Of a stretch of 64,000 nt of DNA, positions 57,551-64,000 are shown piece after piece. Made by a program: the position numbers and the translations under genes. The first letter of the stretch is position 1, and each line of letters starts with the position of its first letter. Source of the stretch: Micromonosporaceae bacterium (GTDB taxonomy: Bacteria; Actinomycetota; Actinomycetes; Mycobacteriales; Micromonosporaceae); assembly GCA_020027875.1 (NCBI GenBank), contig JAHRHA010000004.1:1-64000 (forward strand), in the 5' to 3' direction. The notes below the pieces were generated by a model. That model did not search any database. It worked only from the letters and a program-made list of their open reading frames with translations, and was not told where the DNA came from.

Positions 57551-59506
57551 TCAGTCCTCTGTGGAGGCTCCTACCTTGAGGCCGGCGGAGATCAGGTCCA
57601 TCACGGACGAATCCTGGAGCGTGGTCACATCGCCCATCGATCGGTTCTCTGCGACGTCCCGTAGCAGGCGCCGCATGATCTTTCCCGAGCGAGTCTTGGG
57701 TAGCTCCGGCACGAGCATGATCTGACGCGGTTTGGCGATCGGCCCGAGCGTCTTGGCGACGTGGTCGCGCAGTTCCTGGACCAGCGCCTCGTCACCCTCG
57801 GCTGCGCCGCGCAGGATCACGAACGCCACGATGGCCTGGCCGGTCGTTGGGTCGGTCGCGCCAACGACCGCAGACTCGGCCACCTTCGGGTGGGACACAA
57901 GGGCAGACTCGACCTCGGTGGTGGAGATGTTGTGTCCGGAGACCAGCATGACGTCGTCAACCCGGCCGAGCAGCCACAGGTCGCCGTCGGCATCCCGCTT
58001 CGCGCCGTCGCCCGGGAAGTAGAGGCCGTCGAATCTCGACCAGTACGTGTCCACGTAGCGTTGGTCGTCGCCCCAGATCGTGCGGAGCATAGCGGGCCAC
58101 GGGTCTCGTATCACGAGATATCCGCCGCCACCGTTGGGCACGGAGGTCCCGGTGTCGTCAACGATATCGGCCGTGATCCCGGGAAGCGGACGCATGGCCG
58201 AGCCTGGCTTGCAGATGGTCACGCCCGGTAGCGGCGAGATCATGATGGCGCCAGTCTCGGTCTGCCACCACGTGTCCACGATCGGGCAGCGATCACCGCC
58301 GATGTGCTCGCGGTACCACATCCATGCCTCGGGGTTGATCGGCTCGCCAACGGAGCCGAGCAGCCGAAGCGACGACAGGTCGAACTGGGCCGGGATGTCG
58401 TCCCCCCACTTGGCAAAGGTCCGGATCGCCGTGGGCGCCGTGTAGAGGATGGTGATGCGGTACTTCTCGACCAGCTCCCAGAACCGCCCACGGTGAGGCG
58501 TGTCCGGCGTCCCCTCGTACATCACCTGGGTCGCGCCATTTGCCAGTGGCCCGTACACGATGTAGCTGTGGCCGGTCACCCAGCCGATGTCCGCCGTGCA
58601 CCAGAAGATGTCGGTGTCCGGCTTGAGATCGAACACGGCATGGTGGGTCCAGGCGACCTGCGTGAGGTAGCCGCCTGTCGTGTGCAGGATCCCCTTAGGT
58701 TTCGCCGTCGTGCCCGAGGTGTAGAGGATGTACAGGGGGTGCTCGGAGTCGAAGGGCTGCGCGGTGTGCTCGGCGCTGGCCGGGTCGACCGTGTCATGCC
58801 ACCAGAGGTCGCGCCCGTCCTGCCAGGCCACGTCCTGGCCGGTGCGACGGACCACGAGGACGTTGCGGACCGTGGGACATTGAGCGACGGCCTCGTCGAC
58901 GGTGGGTTTGAGCGCCGACGGCGCTCCTCGGCGGAAGCCACCGTCGGCCGTGATGACGAGTGTGGCGTCCTGGTCTTGGATGCGGCCCTTCAACGCGTCG
59001 GCGGAGAAACCGCCGAACACAACCGAGTGGGTGGCGCCGATGCGCGCGCAGGCAAGCATAGCGACCGGGAGCTCCGGGATCATGGGCATATAGATGGCGA
59101 CACGCTCGCCTGCGGTGATGCCGAGGTCGGTGAGGGCGTTCGCCGCCCGACATACCTCACGGTGCAGGTCGGCGTAGGTGATCGTCCGGGTGTCTCCCGG
59201 CTCGCCCTCCCAGTGGTAGGCGATCTTGTCGCCGCGGCCTGCCTCGACGTGGCGGTCAAGGCAGTTGTACGCGACATTGAGCTGCCCGCCAACGAACCAC
59301 TTCGCGAATGGCGGGTTGGACCAGTCGAGCACCTCGTCCCAGCGCTTGTGCCAATGCAACCGATTGGCCTGCCGCTCCCAGAAGCCCAGCCGGTCGGCGC
59401 TGGCCGCGCCGTACACGTTGGCTGTGACATTGGCCTGGTCGGCCAGGGCACCCGGCGGCGGGAACTGGCGCGTCTCGTGCAGCAGATTGGCCAACGTCTC
59501 GCTCAT
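57551..59506 (-). CDS. acs: Acetyl-CoA synthetase
   Basis: This 651-residue AMP-forming ligase makes acetyl-CoA from acetate and ATP. Adenylate motifs are YILYTSGTTAKPKGILHT (P-loop), GEPINPEAW, TWWQTETGAIMISP and the C-terminal PKTRSGKIMRRLLR, whose Lys609 is the conserved catalytic and acetylation site. ATG 59506 follows AAGGAG; a longer start at 59542 is less likely. It is divergent from the Fic-like gene. Confidence 0.95.
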   Translation of the reverse strand: MSETLANLLHETRQFPPPGALADQANVTANVYGAASADRLGFWERQANRLHWHKRWDEVLDWSNPPFAKWFVGGQLNVAYNCLDRHVEAGRGDKIAYHWEGEPGDTRTITYADLHREVCRAANALTDLGITAGERVAIYMPMIPELPVAMLACARIGATHSVVFGGFSADALKGRIQDQDATLVITADGGFRRGAPSALKPTVDEAVAQCPTVRNVLVVRRTGQDVAWQDGRDLWWHDTVDPASAEHTAQPFDSEHPLYILYTSGTTAKPKGILHTTGGYLTQVAWTHHAVFDLKPDTDIFWCTADIGWVTGHSYIVYGPLANGATQVMYEGTPDTPHRGRFWELVEKYRITILYTAPTAIRTFAKWGDDIPAQFDLSSLRLLGSVGEPINPEAWMWYREHIGGDRCPIVDTWWQTETGAIMISPLPGVTICKPGSAMRPLPGITADIVDDTGTSVPNGGGGYLVIRDPWPAMLRTIWGDDQRYVDTYWSRFDGLYFPGDGAKRDADGDLWLLGRVDDVMLVSGHNISTTEVESALVSHPKVAESAVVGATDPTTGQAIVAFVILRGAAEGDEALVQELRDHVAKTLGPIAKPRQIMLVPELPKTRSGKIMRRLLRDVAENRSMGDVTTLQDSSVMDLISAGLKVGASTED

Positions 59507-59663
59507 GCGGCACGCTCCTTCGTGTGATCCAGGTATCGGCACAGGCTAGCGTCGTTACCGGCGTACGGGCGAGCAGCGGTTGCTCGGCGGATGTGCGCTA
59601 CTGCGTGAACATGCTCGCATAGTGTGCCCGTTCCGCTCCTTTGTGCGGTTAGCATGATCGCTC

Positions 59664-60407
59664 GTGACATCGTCTGCCCTCGGCCCGCTTCTCGACCTGC
59701 CGGACGTGATGCCGGCACTGACCGCCGCACGAAAGGCCGTAGACGCCGCGTTGAGCCACCGTGCGTTGCGCCGCTCGGGTGGACCGCTCGCCGGCGAGGT
59801 GGGGTTGCGGTCGGCCGTGGCGAGCGCCGAGCTGGAGGGGCACGGTTATGGCCTTGAGGACGTACGGGCGGGGACGATCACGGATCCTGTTGTGCAGGGC
59901 GCCCTGCGCGTGAGCGCGGCCCTGGACGGCCTTGCCGTGCGGTGGTTGGCCACGCCGCGTCAGGTGCTCGCACGCCTGCACGTGCTCGCGGCGCGGGGCT
60001 GTGCGGGCGTGGATGAGCAGTCGCTGGGGCGACCCGTCGCCTCGCCCGAGGTCGCGGCTCGGCTGGACGCGCTCTGCGAACTGCTAGTCACGCCGGGTGG
60101 TGGCGTGCCGGCGCTGTTGAGAGCGGCGGTCGTGCACGGGGAGCTGCTCGCGTTGCGCCCGTTTGCCGGGCCGAGCGGTGTGGTCGCGCGCGCGGCGGCC
60201 CGACTCACGTTGATCGCCGAGGGGCTGGACCCACGGGGACTGATCGCTCCGGAGGTGGGGCATATCGCGAGAGAGCCGGAGTACGTGGGTTCGGCCAACG
60301 CCTACTCAACCGGTACACCCGACGGCGTGCGCTCGTGGCTCAAACACTGCGCTGCGGCAACCGAGGCCGCGGCCGCGACGTTGGTGGCCCTCGCCGACGC
60401 CGGCTGA
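59664..60407 (+). CDS. Fic-domain-like protein with a degenerate active-site motif
   Basis: The 247-residue protein resembles the helical Fic fold (HGELLALRPFAGPSGVVARAAARLTLIAEGL). The canonical HPFxxGNGRxxR is changed to RPFAGPSGVVARA: the catalytic His is Arg and the Asn-Gly-Arg is lost, so AMP transfer is unlikely. GTG 59664 has TAGCAT eight bases ahead and no ribosome site. M. tuberculosis has an uncharacterised gene in the corresponding place; whether the two are the same family is inference. Confidence 0.6.
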   Translation: MTSSALGPLLDLPDVMPALTAARKAVDAALSHRALRRSGGPLAGEVGLRSAVASAELEGHGYGLEDVRAGTITDPVVQGALRVSAALDGLAVRWLATPRQVLARLHVLAARGCAGVDEQSLGRPVASPEVAARLDALCELLVTPGGGVPALLRAAVVHGELLALRPFAGPSGVVARAAARLTLIAEGLDPRGLIAPEVGHIAREPEYVGSANAYSTGTPDGVRSWLKHCAAATEAAAATLVALADAG

Positions 60408-60493
60408 CCCATCGCTGACTCCCGGCGGCTCCAGGGCCGCTGACCCTCGCCGCCGAGAGTCAGACGTTGGTCGGACGTAGCGCGGGATCGGGG

Positions 60494-61345
60494 TCACCCG
60501 GCGAGGCGCGCGACCAATTCCCCCGGCGACATGCCAACGTTTACGGTCTCGGGATCCTGCTGTGCGAGCTCCGTCCGCGCGAGGTGTTCGTACACGCCGG
60601 CCATCGCCTCGAACAACCCACCCGAGAGGCCAGCCGCCGCCTGCGTCGCTGCGATCTCATGCATCTCGGGGACGAAGCGCCACGCCTTGGTAGCGGCCAT
60701 CGGGATCTGGGCGGCGGGCCGATACCCATCCTCGCCCAGGTCCGCCAGGACGTGCTGGGCGACGCCATAGTGTGCGGCGGCCCACAACGCCTGGGTCATG
60801 ATGCCAATCACTCCCTTGTAGACCGACGCGGTGCACATCTTGACGGCGCTCGCGTCGCCGACGCGATTGCTGACCACGACCGGGTTGACATGACGCCAAC
60901 CAAGGCCGGCGACATCAACCGCGCGTGGACCGGAGAGGTAGATCGCCGCCCCCGGCCGCACCGTGGGCGGTGGGCCCGAGATGGATCCGTCGACGAGCTC
61001 GAGCCCGGCCTCAGCTAGTGTTCCCTCAACTCGTTCCATCGTGGAGGGTGACACAGCGTTGAGGTCTGCGACAAGCGGACGCGCGCCGGTCGCCAGACAC
61101 GCGTCGGCGATGGCCGCGGCGGCATCGACAGCCGAGCCAGGCGGGGTGACCACGAGCAGCACCGCCGCGCCGGAGACCACTGCGTTGAGATTGGGGAGTG
61201 CATCGATGCCGGCCTCGTGGACAAGGCGCGCGGTACGAGCGGACCGTCCCTCGAGGGTGGTGACGACCTCGTGGCCGCCATCGCGCAGCGCGGCACCTAG
61301 GCTGGAACCCATTTGACCTGCACCGACCAGACCGATCATTGTCAT
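60494..61345 (-). CDS. NAD(P)-binding DUF1932 oxidoreductase
   Basis: The 283-residue protein belongs to the beta-hydroxyacid dehydrogenase-like group: Rossmann motif IGLVGAGQMGSSLGAAL at the N-terminus, VADLNAVSP and GSISGPPP in the middle, and a DUF1932 helical domain with the probable catalytic Lys in ASAVKMCTASVYKG. Substrate unknown. ATG 61345 directly precedes the Rossmann strand. Confidence 0.85.
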   Translation of the reverse strand: MTMIGLVGAGQMGSSLGAALRDGGHEVVTTLEGRSARTARLVHEAGIDALPNLNAVVSGAAVLLVVTPPGSAVDAAAAIADACLATGARPLVADLNAVSPSTMERVEGTLAEAGLELVDGSISGPPPTVRPGAAIYLSGPRAVDVAGLGWRHVNPVVVSNRVGDASAVKMCTASVYKGVIGIMTQALWAAAHYGVAQHVLADLGEDGYRPAAQIPMAATKAWRFVPEMHEIAATQAAAGLSGGLFEAMAGVYEHLARTELAQQDPETVNVGMSPGELVARLAG

Positions 61346-61406
61346 GGGTAGAGCGTGCCACGCTCGGCCACCCAGGTGGCGGACGGTGAGTTGTCGAGGA
61401 CACGTG

Positions 61407-61434
61407 GACGGCGCCTCACAGCGGAGGCGCCGTC
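61407..61434. terminator. Strong 11-bp hairpin upstream of the DUF1932 gene
   Basis: GACGGCGCCTC (61407-61417) pairs exactly with GAGGCGCCGTC (61424-61434) across a six-base loop. It could end transcripts coming leftward from the HAD gene before they enter the DUF1932 gene. No U-tract. Confidence 0.5.
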
Positions 61435-61713
61435 TACACACACGTCCGGCCGGGTTACCAAGCGTGCACCTCAGTTTCGTTGTCGATGGGCCTCAAGGGT
61501 CCAAAGCAACGTGCCTACCCGCGGCTGGTCGCGCGTGGGTGCCCGGCGGCCGTGCGCGGAGCCCAATAGAGTAACCGAACCGCGGTTTCTCATCGGAGTC
61601 CGCTACCCCTGTTTGTACGCCGCTTTGCCCCGCCCCGCCACCCCTAGGACGGATTCTGTGACGGGTCGCGCCGCGTGTGAACACAGTTGCTCACTGGTCT
61701 CGCCGGATCCGCG
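61435..61713. other. Intergenic region between HAD and DUF1932 genes
   Basis: No gene or known RNA is recognised. The only notable item is the 10-bp palindrome AACCGCGGTT (61578-61587) in a relatively AT-rich patch, perhaps the operator or promoter region of the DUF1932 gene. Confidence 0.4.
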
Positions 61714-62526
61714 TCAGAAGCTGGCCTGAGTGAGGGCGGCGCGCGCACGCCGATGCCTGCCGTAGAGGGCGAGGCCGATGGCCACGCCAACGCCGAGGCC
61801 AATCGCCGCAGCCGCCACCGGCACGGCGGGCCGGTCGCGCAGGCGCCGCGAGAGTGGCACCGGATGACGGAATTCGAGCACCGGCCAGCCGCGTTCTGTC
61901 GCGATCCGGCGAAGTCCCCGGTCGGGGTTCACCGCGGTGGGATGGCCGACGGCCTCCAGCAGCGGTATGTCGGAGATCGAGTCGGAGTACGCGTACGAGG
62001 ACGAGAGGTCGTAGTCGCGCTCCTTGGCCAGATCGCGAGCCGCCCCGGCTTTCGTCGGGCCGGCGGCGTAATAGGCGACCTCCCCGGTGTAGCGACCATC
62101 TTCGACCACCATCCTGGTGGCGATGACGTCGCTAATGCCCAGCTCCTCGGCGATGGGACGCACCATCTCCTCGCCCGAGCTGGAGACGACAACAATGTCG
62201 CGACCGGCGGCCCGGTGCTCGTCAATGAGCGCCGCGGCTTCGGCGTAGACATATGGGTTGATTAACTCGTGCAGCGTTTCGTTGACGATTTGGCTGACCT
62301 GATCAACGCGCCACCCGCGGCACAAGTCGGCGAGGTGGTCCCGTATCCGCGCCATCTGCTGCTCGTCAGCGCCGCCGAGGCGGAACATGAGCTGGGCGTA
62401 CGCCGCCTTCACCACGTCGCGCCTGGTGATGAGACCGTCCCGGTAGAACGGACGGCCGAAAGCGAGCGCGCTCGACTTGGCGATCACCGTCTTGTCGAGA
62501 TCGAAGAATGCGGCACTGGGGACCAC
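61714..62526 (-). CDS. HAD-IB phosphatase (SerB-like) with C-terminal membrane helix
   Basis: The 270-residue protein has HAD motif I FFDLDKTVIAKSSALAF, motif II VVVSSSGEEMV, motif III Lys in GPTKAGAARDLAKE and motif IV YSDSISDIPLLEAVGHP. A hydrophobic helix near 240-260 and basic tail suggest membrane attachment. Substrate unknown. GTG 62526 lies eight bases after TAGACT on its strand and fits a leaderless start; TTG 62535 is possible. It corresponds to Rv3661 by place and type. Confidence 0.85.
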   Translation of the reverse strand: MVPSAAFFDLDKTVIAKSSALAFGRPFYRDGLITRRDVVKAAYAQLMFRLGGADEQQMARIRDHLADLCRGWRVDQVSQIVNETLHELINPYVYAEAAALIDEHRAAGRDIVVVSSSGEEMVRPIAEELGISDVIATRMVVEDGRYTGEVAYYAAGPTKAGAARDLAKERDYDLSSSYAYSDSISDIPLLEAVGHPTAVNPDRGLRRIATERGWPVLEFRHPVPLSRRLRDRPAVPVAAAAIGLGVGVAIGLALYGRHRRARAALTQASF

Positions 62527-62799
62527 GGCGGGCAAGTCTAGCCGCCAGCTGCGACTATTTCGGGACGCCGGTCCATCTGACCATTGTCTGGGAGCGCTTC
62601 CGAGGCGACAATGAGGCCGTCGGGTGACGTTAGGCATCACGACCGAATGCACCACTGGGTCGGCTAACCGACTCGCCCGGGTGTGTCAACGCTCGACGCG
62701 TGCCACCGCGTCGGGCATGCTTGTCACAAGAAGGCGCCGTTTTATGCGAGCCGTGCCTTGTCGAGCGACTTGGAGAAGCGTGCGTGATGTCTCGAACGG
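62527..62799. other. Divergent region between HAD gene and 6C RNA
   Basis: It must hold the promoters of the HAD gene (minus strand, TAGACT at 62540-62535) and of the 6C RNA (plus strand). I could not pick -35 and -10 boxes for the RNA with confidence. No gene is seen. Confidence 0.4.
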
Positions 62800-62918
62800 G
62801 ACATTGAAGCAGGCCCTCGGCGGTTGCACCCCCCCGTAACCGCCGAGTGGGATCGGCTCGCCCCCCCGGAGCCGCTCCCAGACGACCCCCGTCACCCCCC
62901 GGACGGGGGTCGTCACTT
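62800..62918 (+). ncRNA. 6C small RNA (B11 type)
   Basis: Two hairpins with runs of C in the loop follow each other: CTCGGCGGTT/AACCGCCGAG (62816-62825, 62838-62847) with seven C, and CGGCTC/GAGCCG (62854-62859, 62869-62874) with seven C. A third, terminator-like hairpin follows. This is the defining pattern of the 6C RNA of actinobacteria. In M. tuberculosis the 6C RNA B11 lies between Rv3660c (Ssd) and Rv3661 on the Ssd strand; here it is between the same two genes on the same strand. The 5' end is estimated. B11 pairs with mRNAs by its C-rich loops and affects replication and secretion genes. Confidence 0.88.
62881..62914 (+). terminator. Terminator hairpin of the 6C RNA
   Basis: A perfect 13-bp stem, GACGACCCCCGTC (62881-62893) with GACGGGGGTCGTC (62902-62914), closes an eight-base C-rich loop. 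It is followed by ACTTTC. Confidence 0.8.
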
Positions 62919-63274
62919 TCGCGCGCACATGCGGGCCGTCACGCTGGCAGATGGAGCAGATACGGACGAACCGGGTGTATGCGTGTCGCGACTGCTCATG
63001 AGTTGGAGTACGCGGGCCAGCAGCGCTCTCGTTCAATGTGCAACCGACTCGCCGGCCGGCCCTCCGATGGCCGGCGCCGCGCCGGTGCAGCCCTGAGCGT
63101 TGACTCAGCCTCGACTCCCAGGTCGCGACGGTTTCCGCGCGACGGCGCGTTATCCACAGATCCCCGCTTTGTCCACAGATCTTGAAGGGGCCCTGGTACG
63201 GGCACCAGGCGCACGACAACGTTGGCGCAGACCGAGCGGCGCCCCGGGGCCGCCCAAGCCGATGTGGAGTCGCC
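62919..63274. other. Intergenic region upstream of the Ssd-like gene
   Basis: Apart from two DnaA boxes near 63150-63177, I see no gene or known RNA. The purine word GTGGAG before 63275 is the ribosome site of the next gene. Confidence 0.4.
63150..63177 (+). promoter_or_regulatory. Two direct DnaA-box sequences
   Basis: TTATCCACA (63150-63158, exact consensus) and TTGTCCACA (63169-63177, one difference) lie 19 bases apart in the same direction, about 100 bases before the Ssd-like gene. They could make that division gene respond to DnaA. Two boxes do not make an origin. Confidence 0.45.
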
Positions 63275-64000
63275 GTGCCCGTACGATCGCTCCCCAGAAC
63301 GACCGCCGTCGACGGCCGGCATCCGCTCATCGTGACGACCGACCCTCTACTGCTCGATGACCTTCTTAGGCTGGCCGCAGCCGGCGGCGCCGAAGTGAGC
63401 GTGGCCGTTGACGCCACCGCGGCCGCGCCGGGTTGGGCGACCGCGCCGTTCGTCCTCCTCGGCGCCGACGCCGCACCGCAGTGCGTGCTCGCTGACCTGT
63501 CGGCACGCACCTGCGTGATACTGGTGGCTCGCGGATCTGACACCGAGCCGCCGTGGCGGTACGCCGAGGCGCTCAGGGCCGAGCAGGTCGCGGTTCTCCC
63601 TACCGCCGAGGCCTGGCTCGTGGACCGGTTCGCCGACCACGCGTCGGGTAATCCGGCCCGGGGTCGTGTCGTCGCGGTGCTCGGCGGCCGCGGCGGCGCT
63701 GGGGCAAGCGTGCTAGCCACCGCGCTGGCCGTGACCGCGCGCAGGCGCGGGCTGGACACCCTGCTGGTCGACGCCGATCCGTTCGGAGGCGGTGTCGACC
63801 TGGTGCTCGGTTGGGAGCGGATGCGCGGCCTACGTTGGCCAGACCTGGTTGACGCCCGCGGTCGGGTAAACCCGCCCGCGCTGATCAGCGCCCTGCCAGG
63901 GGACGGCAGTCTCGCCGCACTCTCCTTCGACCGATCCGAACTCAACGGTGTTCCGGCCGAAGCCATGGCAGCCGCCCTCGATGCGGGCCGGCGGGGTCGA
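63275..64000 (+). CDS. Septum-site-determining (Ssd)/CpaE-like protein, cut by the window end
   Basis: The first 242 residues are present. An N-terminal receiver-like domain (PLIVTTDPLLLDDLLRLAAAGG, CVILVARG) precedes a ParA/MinD-type ATPase domain with a deviant Walker A GGRGGAGAS and DTLLVDADPFGGGVDLVLGWE. This is the Ssd/CpaE family, which acts in cell division or in Tad/Flp pilus assembly; TadA-type genes usually follow. GTG 63275 follows GTGGAG. The frame stays open to the last base. Confidence 0.85.
   Translation, partial: MPVRSLPRTTAVDGRHPLIVTTDPLLLDDLLRLAAAGGAEVSVAVDATAAAPGWATAPFVLLGADAAPQCVLADLSARTCVILVARGSDTEPPWRYAEALRAEQVAVLPTAEAWLVDRFADHASGNPARGRVVAVLGGRGGAGASVLATALAVTARRRGLDTLLVDADPFGGGVDLVLGWERMRGLRWPDLVDARGRVNPPALISALPGDGSLAALSFDRSELNGVPAEAMAAALDAGRRGR

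Noticed and set aside
63150-63177. Replication origin
   Set aside because: Only two DnaA boxes, no AT-rich unwinding region and no dnaA, dnaN or gyrase genes.
62686-63966. Long minus-strand open frame across the 6C RNA and Ssd-like gene
   Set aside because: It reads through the RNA hairpins and opposite to a clear Ssd/CpaE protein; it has no recognisable domain.

Overview
The window is a gene-dense, high-GC stretch of an actinobacterial chromosome. The content points there: a complete 14-subunit NADH dehydrogenase operon, futalosine-pathway menaquinone genes, a PaaABCDE operon, a SigK/RskA-type pair, an EccB/mycosin/WXG100 type VII secretion cluster and a 6C RNA. Many GTG starts, ATGA/GTGA overlaps and apparently leaderless starts agree. 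Futalosine genes plus type VII genes argue against Mycobacterium and fit Frankia-, Micromonospora- or Cryptosporangium-like actinomycetes, but the genus cannot be fixed from sequence alone. No rRNA, tRNA, CRISPR array, intact transposase or prophage was seen.

Layout. 0-6 kb: NlpC/P60 wall hydrolase, mqnE, two small membrane proteins and a secreted M14 carboxypeptidase. 6.1-9.3 kb: cobalamin riboswitch and a BtuFCD-like importer. 9.3-14.1 kb: VOC protein with divergent MarR, a membrane protein/HTH operon whose ABC exporter has collapsed into two fragments, and helD. 14.4-16.6 kb: mqnA and a class A beta-lactamase-like membrane protein. 16.7-20.5 kb: paaABCDE. 20.6-22.6 kb: sigK-rskA and a DUF4383 gene, each with a matching candidate SigK promoter. 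22.7-27.4 kb: aldo/keto reductase, a decayed Aba4-like gene, MerR/DUF4188 divergon, mqnC and menG. 27.6-46 kb: geranylgeranyl-reductase-like gene behind a near-consensus Rex operator, nuoA-N, and a polyprenyl diphosphate synthase. 46-50 kb: ECF sigma/anti-sigma pair, IclR, RarD, GNAT and a holin-like protein. 50-56.4 kb: eccB, two WXG100-type proteins, mycosin, a double-SseB protein and an unknown protein. 56.5-64 kb: alpha/beta hydrolase, acs, Fic-like protein, DUF1932 reductase, HAD phosphatase, 6C RNA and the start of an Ssd/CpaE-like gene; this follows the gene neighbourhood Rv3660c-Rv3670 of M. tuberculosis.

The strongest functional theme is the respiratory chain. MqnA, MqnC and MqnE make the menaquinone head group from chorismate, the polyprenyl synthase makes the tail, MenG methylates it, the reductase probably saturates the tail, and NuoA-N reduces it. 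Rex-type control by NADH/NAD+ would tie this together.

The least explained material is repetitive. Two families of palindromic intergenic elements occur three times each: type A of about 65 bp at 7.29, 15.34 and 45.95 kb, and type B of about 58 bp at 11.97, 14.30 and 57.48 kb. Several 18- or 20-bp tandem repeats also occur, some inside genes.
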